Assembly (NCBI GenBank): GCA_945903795.1
Contig: CAMDPE010000003.1
Span: forward strand, 1 to 40,164
Reading direction: 5' to 3'
Origin: Lutibacter flavus
GTDB lineage: Bacteria; Bacteroidota; Bacteroidia; Flavobacteriales; Flavobacteriaceae
DNA: 40,164 nt
Part shown: piece by piece, positions 18,054 through 27,391 of the stretch
How positions within the stretch are numbered: the first letter of the stretch is position 1
Layout: every line of letters begins with the position of its first letter
Translations under genes and position numbers: made by a program
Notes under the pieces: generated by a model
What the model saw: only the letters and a program-made list of their open reading frames with translations
Databases searched by the model: none
What the model was told of the DNA's origin: nothing

Positions 18054-19670
18054 ATGAAGTATGGTTTTATAATTGACAATCGCAAATGCATTGGTTGTCA
18101 CGCTTGTACAACAGCCTGTAAATCAGAACATGATGTGGCTATTGGAGTAAACAGAACCTACGTGAAGCAGGTTGAAAAAGGAGAATTTCCAAATACGCGA
18201 AGAATTTTTTCAGTGATGCGCTGCAACCATTGCACCGACGCTCCTTGCGTGGAAATTTGTCCGGTTCAGGCGCTTTACACCCGTGAAGACGGGATTGTGG
18301 ATTTCGACAACAACCGTTGTATCGGTTGTAAATCTTGTATGCAAGCTTGTCCTTACGACGCTTTGTATATTGATCCCGATACACATACTGCGGCAAAATG
18401 CAATTATTGTGCACACAGGGTAGATGTTGGTCGTGAGCCGGCTTGCGTATCCGTTTGCCCGGAACATGCGATTATTGCCGGTGATATGCACAATCCGAAC
18501 ACGGAGATTTCGCAATTGTTGGCACGCCAGGCGGTGAAAGTCCGCAAGCCTGAAAAAGGAACAAATCCTAATTTATTTTATATAGATGGAGACGATGCTT
18601 CATTGGTTGCAGAGGCAACAGACAAGTCGGGTCCAAGTATGTGGAGTTCACAGGCGCGAGGTGTTGGACATTTTGCGAAAGCTGCGGAAAAAATGATGTA
18701 CAGCAATAAGGAGTTCGATTTATTGCAGATGACAATCGACAATGATATTGAAGCGGCTTACCAAAGAAAAGACAGTGAAAATCCGAATTATATAGATGTA
18801 TTGAACGGGAAAGCCCGCAGAGTATATGACACGCCGGATAAAGGAATATTGTGGGGCTGGGAAGTTTCCGCCTATGTATTTACCAAAGCCATCGCTGCAG
18901 GCGCTTTTTTAATTCCTTTTTTGGCCATGCTGTTGGGCTATGAAGTTTCTCCAACCGCTAAATTATGGTCGGCAGGAATTTCGTTGGTTTTCCTTGGGCT
19001 AACAGGGTTATTCTTGGTGATGGATTTAGACAGGCCGGACCGATTTTTAAATGTTTTATTGCGTCCGCAGTGGAATTCCTGGTTGGTGAAAGGCGGTTAT
19101 ACAATTACTGTTTTCGGATTGTTGGTAACAATTTGGGGAGCAATGACCTTCTTCGAAATAAAAACCGGTGAAACTGTTTTATTATGGATTACTGTAGTTT
19201 TCGCCATATTGTTGGCAATTTATACCGCATTCTTATTTGCCCAGGCTAAAGGCCGCGATTTTTGGCAAAGTCCAACCTTACCGCTGCACATGTTGGTGCA
19301 CAGCGTGATGGCGGGAACTGCAATTTTTGTGATTGCTTCCCTGGTTTTCGGTTATGAAGACTGGATGGTGATGCTGAGAAACACCATGATTATTGCTTTG
19401 GTGGTGAACCTTTTTACGCTGGTTACTGAATTAACCATCACACATCCGACCACTTCAGCAAAAATGGTGGTGAAAATGATCACGAAAGGAAGGTATAAAA
19501 ATCTGTTTTGGGGCGTTACCGTTTTGGTAGGAAACATCATTCCATTGGCATTGTTGCTTTTGGGTGCTGGAGAATTAGTGGCTGTGTTATCAGGAGTTTG
19601 TGTTTTGGCAGGAATTCTCATCACAGAGAAAATTTGGGTGGAAGCACCACAAAGAGTTCCGTTAGCTTAA
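18054..19670 (+). CDS. Fused four-cluster ferredoxin + NrfD/PsrC-type membrane subunit (polysulfide reductase-like electron transfer module)
   Basis: Cys groups CIGCHACTTAC, CNHCTDAPCVEIC, CIGCKSCMQAC, CNYCAHR..ACVSVC (16 Cys, four [4Fe-4S]), followed by multiple TM helices of NrfD type (GWEVSAYVFTKAIAAGAFLIPF...DLDRPDRFLNVLLRPQWNSWLVKGGY). ATG at 18054 preferred; the 17985 start overlaps the palindrome and -7. Confidence 0.93.
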   Translation: MKYGFIIDNRKCIGCHACTTACKSEHDVAIGVNRTYVKQVEKGEFPNTRRIFSVMRCNHCTDAPCVEICPVQALYTREDGIVDFDNNRCIGCKSCMQACPYDALYIDPDTHTAAKCNYCAHRVDVGREPACVSVCPEHAIIAGDMHNPNTEISQLLARQAVKVRKPEKGTNPNLFYIDGDDASLVAEATDKSGPSMWSSQARGVGHFAKAAEKMMYSNKEFDLLQMTIDNDIEAAYQRKDSENPNYIDVLNGKARRVYDTPDKGILWGWEVSAYVFTKAIAAGAFLIPFLAMLLGYEVSPTAKLWSAGISLVFLGLTGLFLVMDLDRPDRFLNVLLRPQWNSWLVKGGYTITVFGLLVTIWGAMTFFEIKTGETVLLWITVVFAILLAIYTAFLFAQAKGRDFWQSPTLPLHMLVHSVMAGTAIFVIASLVFGYEDWMVMLRNTMIIALVVNLFTLVTELTITHPTTSAKMVVKMITKGRYKNLFWGVTVLVGNIIPLALLLLGAGELVAVLSGVCVLAGILITEKIWVEAPQRVPLA

Positions 19671-19726
19671 TTAAAAAGTTAAAAGTTTGAAATTCAAAAT
19701 AAAAAAATCGTAAATCGTAAATCATC

Positions 19727-22648
19727 ATGGGTTACAAAAAACCATCATTTATAGAAGGAATTGCTGAAAAATTAGGCATCATTCCTAATTTGCATAAAGA
19801 CGGCCATCAGGAATTTGATCAGGATATGCGCCATTTTACCGATGAACAAGTAGCGCAACTGTATGAGAATTTTCCGCCACCTGAAAAATGGGACAATTGG
19901 GTGGAATACAATCCGAAGGTATGGCCAAAAAAGGAAAAAGTCACTTATCAAATTGTGCCGACTACCTGTTTTAATTGTGAAAGCGCCTGTGGATTAACCG
20001 CATTCATCGACAAAGAAACTCAGGAAGTCAAAAAATTTGAGGGAAATCCTTACCATCCGGGAAGCCGAGGAAGAAACTGCGCCAAAGGTCCGGCCACCAT
20101 CAATCAATTGACAGATCCAGACCGAATTTTATTTCCGCTGAAAAGAAAAGGAAAAAGAGGTGAAGGAGAATGGGAGCGTGTGAGTTGGGACGAAGTGCTC
20201 GACACTATTTCTTTAAGAATCAGAAATGCCATTTTGGAAAATCGCCACAATGAAGTTGCTTACCATGTGGGAAGGCCGGGTCATGAAAAATTTATGAACT
20301 GGATTTTGCAGGGCTGGGGAATTGACGGACATAATTCGCATACCAATATTTGTTCTTCAGGAGCACGCTTTGGCTATAATTTGTGGTATGGATACGACAG
20401 GCCATCACCAGATCACGCAGAAGCAAAATTTATATTGCTGATTTCTGCACATTTAGAATCGGGTCATTATTTCAATCCGCATGCGCAACGCATTATTGAA
20501 GGGAAAATGAAAGGCGCCAAATTGGCCACGATGGATCCCCGTTTATCAAATACCGCAAGTATGTCCGATTATTGGATGCCGTCTTATCCGGGAACGGAAG
20601 CCGCCGTTTTGCTGGCGATGGCATTGTATATTTTGCAAAATAAGTTGTACAATAGAGATTATTTAGAAAATTGGACCAACTGGCAAGAATATTTAAAGGC
20701 CAAACACGCAGATAAAGCGATTACTTTTGAGAATTATATTGATGCAATGATCGACGAGTACAAGGAGTTTACGCCTGAATTCGCAGAAAAAGAATCGGGC
20801 GTAAAAGCGGATATGATCGTGGAGATTGCACAAAAAATTGGTGAAGCTGGAGAACGTTTTGCGTCTCATAACTGGCGCGCTGCGGGCGCATCAAACCTTG
20901 GCGGCTGGGCTGTTGCCCGTTGTTTGCATTTCTTAACGGTGCTTACTGGTGCAGTGGGCACAAAAGGCGGGACATCCCCAAATATCTGGAACAAATTTGC
21001 ACCAAGCATTCCAAATCCGCCAAAACCACAGAAACAATGGAATGAATTGCATTTTCCAAAAGAATTTCCTTTGTCATTTTTTGAAATGAGCCAATTGTTG
21101 CCGCATTTCCTAAAAGAAGGAAGGGGAAAACTGGATGTGTATTTTTCGAGGGTTTTCAATCCGGTTTGGACCTATCCCGACGGTTTTACCTGGATGGAAA
21201 TGTTTATGGACGAAAGTAAATTTGGATTGCACGCCGCATTAACGCCAACGTGGAATGAAACTGCTTTTCACGCCGATTTTGTGTTGCCGATGGGATTGGC
21301 TTCGGAACGTCACGACATCAACTCTTACGCCACGCACGGCGGAACTTGGGTGGCTTTTCGTCAGCCAGTGTTGCGTGAAGCTGCGCGAAGAAATGGAAAA
21401 CCTGTGCAACTGACTTATGAAGTGAATCCGGGAGAAGTTTGGGAAGAAGATGAATTTTTTATTGAATTAAGCTGGCGGATAGATCCCGACGGAAGTATGG
21501 GAATTCGCAAACATTTTGAATCGCCTTATCGTCCGGGAGAAAAAATTACTATCGACGAATATTACCAATACATTTTTGAACGCGTTCCGGGCTTGCCGGA
21601 AACCGCCAAAAAAGAAGGCATTACCGAATTGGAGTACATGCAAAAGTATGGCGCCTTTGAAATTGAAAGCGGTGAATCGTACAAAAAGAATGAAACATTA
21701 TTAACCGAAGCGCAGTTAACTGGAGCAATAGTGAATGAAAATAACAATGTTGTTTCCAAAGACGGAAAAGACATCGGTGTAATGATTAACGGAAAAGCGA
21801 TGGTTGGTTTCCCAACGCCATCACGTAAAAATGAGTTTTATTCGCAAACCATGGTCGATTGGAAATGGCCGGAATATGCCACGCCAACTTATATTAAAAG
21901 CCACATTCATCTCGATAATCTGGACAAATCAAAAGGAGAATATGTGCTGGTTCCAACATTCAGGCTGCCGGCGTTGATTCATACCCGTTCGGGAAATGCA
22001 AAATGGCTGGTGGAAATTTCAAACAGAAATCCGATTTGGATGCATCCCGACGATGCGGCAAATTGGGGATTTAAAACGGGCGATTTGGTGAAAATGAATA
22101 CCGATATCGGTTATTTCATCGATAAAGTTTGGGTAACGCAAAGTATGAAACCCGGCGTTGTTGCATGTTCGCATCATATTGGCAGGTGGAGAAGGCCTCA
22201 GGATAAAACAGGAAACAGGTGGGCCACCAATACCGTAAATATTGAAAGCAATGGCAAAGGCGGTTGGAAAATGAACACCATTTCTGGCATTGAACCATTT
22301 GAATCATCGGACAAAGACTCTAAACGAATTTTTTGGAAAGACGGAGGCGTGCACCAAAATATTACCCACGCCGTGCATCCCGATCCTATCAGTGGCATGC
22401 ATTGCTGGCACCAAAGGGTTCGTATTGAAAAACCAGGAAAAGAGGAACATTATGGAGATATTTTTGTGGACACCAACAAATCGCACGAGGTTTATAAAGA
22501 ATGGATGAAAATGACACGTCCGGCTCCGGGGCCAAATGGAGAACGCAGGCCAATTTGGTTTGAAAGAGCTTTTAGGCCCGATCCATCGATGTTTTATCTG
22601 AATGATGAAACGAGCATAACAAATTTTGATACACAAAGAAATGAGTAA
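19727..22648 (+). CDS. Molybdopterin (bis-PGD)-dependent oxidoreductase, DMSO reductase superfamily, catalytic subunit
   Basis: TTCFNCESACGLTAF...SRGRNCAKGPA (FS0 [4Fe-4S] motif), NICSSGARFGYNLW (candidate Cys ligand to Mo), C-terminal molydopterin dinucleotide-binding region NRNPIWMHPDDAANWGFKTGDLVKMNTD. Confidence 0.95.
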   Translation: MGYKKPSFIEGIAEKLGIIPNLHKDGHQEFDQDMRHFTDEQVAQLYENFPPPEKWDNWVEYNPKVWPKKEKVTYQIVPTTCFNCESACGLTAFIDKETQEVKKFEGNPYHPGSRGRNCAKGPATINQLTDPDRILFPLKRKGKRGEGEWERVSWDEVLDTISLRIRNAILENRHNEVAYHVGRPGHEKFMNWILQGWGIDGHNSHTNICSSGARFGYNLWYGYDRPSPDHAEAKFILLISAHLESGHYFNPHAQRIIEGKMKGAKLATMDPRLSNTASMSDYWMPSYPGTEAAVLLAMALYILQNKLYNRDYLENWTNWQEYLKAKHADKAITFENYIDAMIDEYKEFTPEFAEKESGVKADMIVEIAQKIGEAGERFASHNWRAAGASNLGGWAVARCLHFLTVLTGAVGTKGGTSPNIWNKFAPSIPNPPKPQKQWNELHFPKEFPLSFFEMSQLLPHFLKEGRGKLDVYFSRVFNPVWTYPDGFTWMEMFMDESKFGLHAALTPTWNETAFHADFVLPMGLASERHDINSYATHGGTWVAFRQPVLREAARRNGKPVQLTYEVNPGEVWEEDEFFIELSWRIDPDGSMGIRKHFESPYRPGEKITIDEYYQYIFERVPGLPETAKKEGITELEYMQKYGAFEIESGESYKKNETLLTEAQLTGAIVNENNNVVSKDGKDIGVMINGKAMVGFPTPSRKNEFYSQTMVDWKWPEYATPTYIKSHIHLDNLDKSKGEYVLVPTFRLPALIHTRSGNAKWLVEISNRNPIWMHPDDAANWGFKTGDLVKMNTDIGYFIDKVWVTQSMKPGVVACSHHIGRWRRPQDKTGNRWATNTVNIESNGKGGWKMNTISGIEPFESSDKDSKRIFWKDGGVHQNITHAVHPDPISGMHCWHQRVRIEKPGKEEHYGDIFVDTNKSHEVYKEWMKMTRPAPGPNGERRPIWFERAFRPDPSMFYLNDETSITNFDTQRNE

Positions 22649-22697
22649 TGGCGAACTGCATCTGTACCAATAAAAAATAAATAATAGACAGATGAAA
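22604..22697 (+). repeat. Direct repeat copy A: 3' end of molybdoenzyme gene plus 3' UTR
   Basis: gatgaaacgagcataacaaattttgatacacaaagaaatgagtaatggcgaactgcatctgtaccaat...acagatgaaaa aligns with 27392-27487 at roughly 80-85% by eye. Confidence 0.9.
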
Positions 22698-22716
22698 AGA
22701 AAAAAGAAGATTAATG

Positions 22717-22745
22717 AAAATCCCGCAATTGCGGGATTTTTTTTG
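22717..22745 (+). terminator. Rho-independent terminator downstream of molybdoenzyme gene
   Basis: AAAATCCCGC-AATT-GCGGGATTTT followed by TTTT. Confidence 0.9.
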
Positions 22746-22865
22746 TTTTAAAATTATGCGAAGAATAAGCAGTTTTTAAATCTTAAAACAAATAATAGGT
22801 CAATTTAGTTAGTTATTTATAATTTAGCAATTTACCATAATCAACCTTAATCCATAGAACTCCTC

Positions 22866-23237
22866 ATGCCAACCAAAAAAGAATCAGCGCAGCACTTTTT
22901 AATACTTGCTTCAGCAGGGAAATCAAAAGAGGCATTTAAACTTTATGTAGGGGCAACATTTAAACACCACAATGCTTATTTTAAAGGAGACGCAAATACT
23001 TTAATGATTGCAATTGAAGAAGACGCTAAAATGAACCCTGATAAAATTTTTGAAATTCAACGTGCTTTGGAAGAGGATGATTTGGTTGCGGTTCATTCTC
23101 GTTTCAGACAAAATCCGAACGATACAGATTACGCTGTGATGCATATTTTCCGTTTTGAAGGAAATAAAGTTGTGGAACTTTGGGATTTTGCCCAGGCTGC
23201 TCCTGCTGAAATGATCAATGAAAACGGGATGTTTTAA
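22866..23237 (+). CDS. NTF2-like/SnoaL-like protein (COG4922-type)
   Basis: FKLYVGATFKHHNAYFKGDANTLMIAIEEDAKMNPDKIFEIQRALEEDDLVAVHSRF...MHIFRFEGNKVVELWDFAQ, the typical SnoaL-like fold signature. Confidence 0.85.
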   Translation: MPTKKESAQHFLILASAGKSKEAFKLYVGATFKHHNAYFKGDANTLMIAIEEDAKMNPDKIFEIQRALEEDDLVAVHSRFRQNPNDTDYAVMHIFRFEGNKVVELWDFAQAAPAEMINENGMF

Positions 23238-23268
23238 TTCGAAATTGTAAGTAATAAAGCTACTTTTT

Positions 23269-24087
23269 CTAATCCACATAAATTTTGCTTCCTTGTAAAT
23301 ACTCGGAAGGTCTTTTTCCTAAAATCTTTAAAAAAGTATTGCTGAAGGTGGGCAAACTGCTGTAGCCAACCATCAATGCAATTTCGCCGATGGTGTGTTT
23401 CTTTTCAAGCACGTATTCTAGCGCTTTAAACATTCTAAGCAAGGTGTAATAATGAATAAAAGTAATTTTTACATCGCTTTTAAACAATCTGTGCAACGAG
23501 CGTTCACTCATTCCCAAATGAGAAGCAATTTCTGTCAGCGAAATATTTTTGTCTAAATTGTCTTTTAAATAAATCAGGGTTTTTTCCAGTCTGGGATCTT
23601 TAGGACGCGGAAGCGTCAGCATCAATGGACCGGTTGAAATTTGTGCCAATAACACTTTAAAAGCGGTTGCCACGGGAAATCTTTTTTCATCCGTTTCAAA
23701 AATGTTGCCATCCCATTTTTGCGTATAATATAACAAATGCCATAATAATTCATTCACTGGGTAAATGCCTTCTGTTTTGTAAAATTGCGCATCAGATTTT
23801 TCTACTGGAAAATATAGGTTTCTCATAATCACTTCAGGCGTACTGGGATAGATGGCATGTTCAACATCGGGAGGAATCCACATATAATGCCTTGCGGGCA
23901 AAAAGTGTGTTTTATTTCCTGTTTTTATATAAACAATTCCGCCTTCTGTATAAATAAATTGTCCTTTTTTATGAGAGTGTTTTTTAATAAATAACTCACC
24001 CATCAAATCGTGATGACAGTAAATGCTGCATTCAATTTTATCAACTTCGGTTAAATAATATTTCTCTTTGGCTTCGTTTTTTTTCAT
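23269..24087 (-). CDS. AraC family transcriptional regulator with cupin-like N-terminal sensor domain
   Basis: C-terminal SLTEIASHLGMSERSLHRLFKSDVKITFIHYYTLLRMFKALEYVLEKKHTIGEIALMVGYSSLPTFSNTFLKILGKRPSEYL (AraC HTH); N-terminal FIYTEGGIVYIKTGNKTHFLPARHYMWIPPDVEHAIYPS. Confidence 0.94.
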   Translation of the reverse strand: MKKNEAKEKYYLTEVDKIECSIYCHHDLMGELFIKKHSHKKGQFIYTEGGIVYIKTGNKTHFLPARHYMWIPPDVEHAIYPSTPEVIMRNLYFPVEKSDAQFYKTEGIYPVNELLWHLLYYTQKWDGNIFETDEKRFPVATAFKVLLAQISTGPLMLTLPRPKDPRLEKTLIYLKDNLDKNISLTEIASHLGMSERSLHRLFKSDVKITFIHYYTLLRMFKALEYVLEKKHTIGEIALMVGYSSLPTFSNTFLKILGKRPSEYLQGSKIYVD

Positions 24088-24135
24088 TTGGCAGAATTGA
24101 ATAAATCATTGACCATTTTAAATATATGGTTAACG

Positions 24136-24150
24136 TGTAGAATTGCTACA
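24136..24150. promoter_or_regulatory. Inverted repeat TGTAG-N5-CTACA in the araC/CoA-transferase divergent intergenic region
   Basis: TGTAGAATTGCTACA; perfect 5-bp arms about 50 bp upstream of the AraC start codon. Confidence 0.35.
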
Positions 24151-24244
24151 TTGCATCCCTAAATGAATAGGACAACATTTTTATTTGAGCAAATTAGTGT
24201 TAATTTTTTAAATAAATCATATGAAATACAACAAAGAAGTAAGG

Positions 24245-25747
24245 ATGGAGCGAATTCTTTTCGAGAATTATAAGAATATAATTTTTACGCCTGAAGAGGC
24301 TGCGAAATTTATTAAAAACAACTCCATTGTTGGTGTAAGTGGTTTTACAAAAGCCGGTGACAGCAAATCCGTATTGCCTGCTTTTGCAAAACGTGCAGAA
24401 ACAGAAGATGTGCAAATCACCCTTTTAAGCGGGGCTTCTCTTGGCTATGATACCGATGCCGATTTGGCAAAAAACCATGCTATTTATAAAAGAATGCCTT
24501 TTCAGGCCGATCCAACTTTACGTCAATCAATTAATACGGGCGAAGTGTTGTATGTAGACCAGCATTTAAGTGAAACGGCAGAAATGTTGCACAACCAGCA
24601 TTTGCCAAAAGTGAATATGGCCATTATTGAAGCCACTTATATTGATGCAAACGGGTTTATTATTCCAACCACATCGGTGGGGAATTCCGCAACTTTTGCT
24701 GCTTTGGCCGATGAAATCATTATAGAAGTTAATGTGTCAATCCCTTTATCTTTTAAAGGAATTCACGATGTATTTATTCCCAAACCATATCCGCACAGAA
24801 ACATTATAGCCATTACCGATCCTGAGACCAGAATTGGAACGGAATACATAAAAATTGATCCTAAAAAAGTTATCGCGGTAGTGTTTACGGACCGTCCGGA
24901 CAGTCCGGCAAAAATCTCTGCACCCGATGAAAACACCACTGCCATTGCCCAGCACATCCTTAAATTTCTGGAAAATGAAGTGACAGAAGGAAGACTGACC
25001 AATTCATTATTGCCTATTCAGGTTGGAATCGGAAAAATAGCAAATTCCGTATTATCGGGTTTTGTAAACAGTCCTTTCGAAAATTTGACGATGTATTCTG
25101 AAGTATTGCAAGACAGCACTTTCGAATTATTTGATGCCGGAAAAATGATATTCGCTTCGGCTTCATCCATCACGGTTTCCGAAGAATGTTATAAAAAATT
25201 CATTGGAAACTTTAAAGATTATAAAAACAAAATTGTGTTAAGGCCACAAAATATCAGCAATGCAGCTGAGGTAATTAGAAGATTGGGGATTATTGCTATA
25301 AACACCGCTATTGAATTTGATATTTACGGAAACGTGAATTCCACGCATTTGGGAGGAACGCATATGATGAACGGCATTGGAGGATCGGGAGATTTTGCCA
25401 GAAGCGCTTATTTAAGCATTTTTGTTTGTCCGTCATCATCCAAAAATAACACCATTTCTCACGTGGTTCCTATGGTTTCGCACCATGACCATACAGAACA
25501 CGATGTCGATATTTTGGTAACAGAGCAAGGTTTGGCCGATTTAAGAGGTTTGGCGCCAAAAGAACGCGCGCAAGTTATTATCGACAACTGTATGCATCCT
25601 GAATACAAAGAACAAATGCAGGATTATGTTGAAGAAGCCCTAAAACGCGGCGGACAAACACCTCATGTGATGGAAAAAGCATTTAGCTGGCATCTCGATT
25701 TAAAATCTCAAGGCACCATGAAAAAATTGGTAGAAGCAGTAATATAA
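24245..25747 (+). CDS. Acetyl-CoA hydrolase/transferase family (succinate/acetate CoA-transferase-like)
   Basis: GVSGFTKAGDSKSVLPAFAKRAE; VGNSATFAALADEIIIEVN; NGIGGSGDFARSAYLSIFVCPS; VDILVTEQGLADLRGLAPKERA. ATG at 24245 (MERILFENYKN) preferred over 24221. Confidence 0.93.
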   Translation: MERILFENYKNIIFTPEEAAKFIKNNSIVGVSGFTKAGDSKSVLPAFAKRAETEDVQITLLSGASLGYDTDADLAKNHAIYKRMPFQADPTLRQSINTGEVLYVDQHLSETAEMLHNQHLPKVNMAIIEATYIDANGFIIPTTSVGNSATFAALADEIIIEVNVSIPLSFKGIHDVFIPKPYPHRNIIAITDPETRIGTEYIKIDPKKVIAVVFTDRPDSPAKISAPDENTTAIAQHILKFLENEVTEGRLTNSLLPIQVGIGKIANSVLSGFVNSPFENLTMYSEVLQDSTFELFDAGKMIFASASSITVSEECYKKFIGNFKDYKNKIVLRPQNISNAAEVIRRLGIIAINTAIEFDIYGNVNSTHLGGTHMMNGIGGSGDFARSAYLSIFVCPSSSKNNTISHVVPMVSHHDHTEHDVDILVTEQGLADLRGLAPKERAQVIIDNCMHPEYKEQMQDYVEEALKRGGQTPHVMEKAFSWHLDLKSQGTMKKLVEAVI

Positions 25748-25770
25748 TAGTTTGGTTAATTATCTTTAAG

Positions 25771-25794
25771 AGCTCCTTTTTAAGGAGCTTTTTT
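25771..25794 (+). terminator. Rho-independent terminator after CoA-transferase gene
   Basis: AGCTCCTT-TTT-AAGGAGCT followed by TTTTT. Confidence 0.85.
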
Positions 25795-25936
25795 AGTTTT
25801 ATTCATTTTTAAATGAAGTGAAATGCCTCTTATTTATTGTTTTTGGTTATTTTAGCGATGTTATAAAAAAAGTAAAATTGAAAATAATTGCGGCTGCATC
25901 ATCAAGTTATCAGAATTTTAAAAATAAATAGAATGA

Positions 25937-27388
25937 ATGCTCTTTAATTCCATAGATTTTGCCATTTTCTTGCCGATTGTATTTATACTTTATTGGTTTG
26001 TTACCAACAAAAACTTAAAGCTTCAAAATTTATTAATTGTTGTTTCAAGTTATGTGTTTTATGGCTGGTGGGATTGGCGATTTTTGGCATTGATACTTTT
26101 TAGCACACTTGTTGACTATTTGATTGGGGTTAAACTTTCAAAAGAAGAAAATGAGACCAAAAGAAAAGTTTTGCTTTGGATAAGCATTATCGTAAATCTT
26201 GGTTTTCTCGGATTTTTTAAATATTACAACTTTTTTATAGAAAATTTTACCACGGCCTTTTCATTCTTCGGAAATGAAATTCAAGCCAATTCTTTAAATA
26301 TCATTTTACCCGTTGGTATTAGTTTTTATACATTTCAAACTTTAAGTTATTCAATAGATGTTTATAATAAAAAGCTAGAACCTACTAAGGACTTTATCGC
26401 CTTTACTGCCTTTGTAAGTTTTTTTCCGCAATTGGTGGCTGGCCCAATTGAACGAGCAACCAATTTATTGCCACAGTTTTATAAAAAGAGAACATTTGAT
26501 TATAACAAGGCAGTAAATGGTATGCGTCAGATACTTTGGGGTCTTTTTAAAAAAATGGTCATAGCCGATAATTGTGCAGAATATGCTAATATTATATTTA
26601 ATAACTCGGATAATTATAATGGAAGCACTTTGGTTTTAGGCGCTTTGTTCTTTACTTTTCAAATCTATGGCGATTTTTCAGGGTACTCTGATATCGCAAT
26701 TGGAACATCAAGACTTTTTGGATTTGATTTGAAGAGAAATTTTGCGTTTCCTTATTTTTCAAGAGATATTGCAGAGTTTTGGAGACGTTGGCACATTTCT
26801 CTTTCTACTTGGTTTAGAGATTATTTATACATTCCATTAGGCGGAAGTAGAGGCGGAACTTGGATAAGTTCCAGAAATATTTTTATCATATTTATTGTGA
26901 GTGGTTTTTGGCATGGCGCAAATTGGACATTTATTGTTTGGGGGGCATTAAATGCCCTGTATTTTTTACCGCTATTGCTTTTAAATAAAAACAGGCAGCA
27001 CATTGGAATTGTTGCGCAAGGAAAACACTTCCCAACTTTAAGAGAATTTTTCCAAATAATAATAACCTTTGGTTTGACTGTATTTGCTTGGATATTTTTT
27101 AGAGCTGAAAATATTGGACATGCATTCAATTATATTTCTGAAATATTTTCAACATCTACTTTTAGTCTTCCTGATTTTAAAGAGATTTACAGGGCTTATG
27201 TAACATTAGGTTTGGTTGCTTTTTTTATGATGTTGGAGTGGTTTGGAAGAGGTCATGAATTCGCCATTGAAAAATTAATGATAACTCGTTCAAGAATGCT
27301 AAGATGGTCATTTTATTCTTTTATCATATTTATGATTATCATGTTTGCGCAGACTGAAGAGACCCCGTTTATTTATTTTCAATTTTAG
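25937..27388 (+). CDS. MBOAT family O-acyltransferase (AlgI/DltB-like)
   Basis: Multi-TM; SFYTFQTLSYSIDVY; FVSFFPQLVAGPIERA; FSGYSDIAIGTSRLFGF; EFWRRWHISLSTWFRDYLYIPLGG; SGFWHGANWTFIVWGALNA (catalytic His). Confidence 0.96.
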   Translation: MLFNSIDFAIFLPIVFILYWFVTNKNLKLQNLLIVVSSYVFYGWWDWRFLALILFSTLVDYLIGVKLSKEENETKRKVLLWISIIVNLGFLGFFKYYNFFIENFTTAFSFFGNEIQANSLNIILPVGISFYTFQTLSYSIDVYNKKLEPTKDFIAFTAFVSFFPQLVAGPIERATNLLPQFYKKRTFDYNKAVNGMRQILWGLFKKMVIADNCAEYANIIFNNSDNYNGSTLVLGALFFTFQIYGDFSGYSDIAIGTSRLFGFDLKRNFAFPYFSRDIAEFWRRWHISLSTWFRDYLYIPLGGSRGGTWISSRNIFIIFIVSGFWHGANWTFIVWGALNALYFLPLLLLNKNRQHIGIVAQGKHFPTLREFFQIIITFGLTVFAWIFFRAENIGHAFNYISEIFSTSTFSLPDFKEIYRAYVTLGLVAFFMMLEWFGRGHEFAIEKLMITRSRMLRWSFYSFIIFMIIMFAQTEETPFIYFQF

Positions 27389-27391
27389 ACA

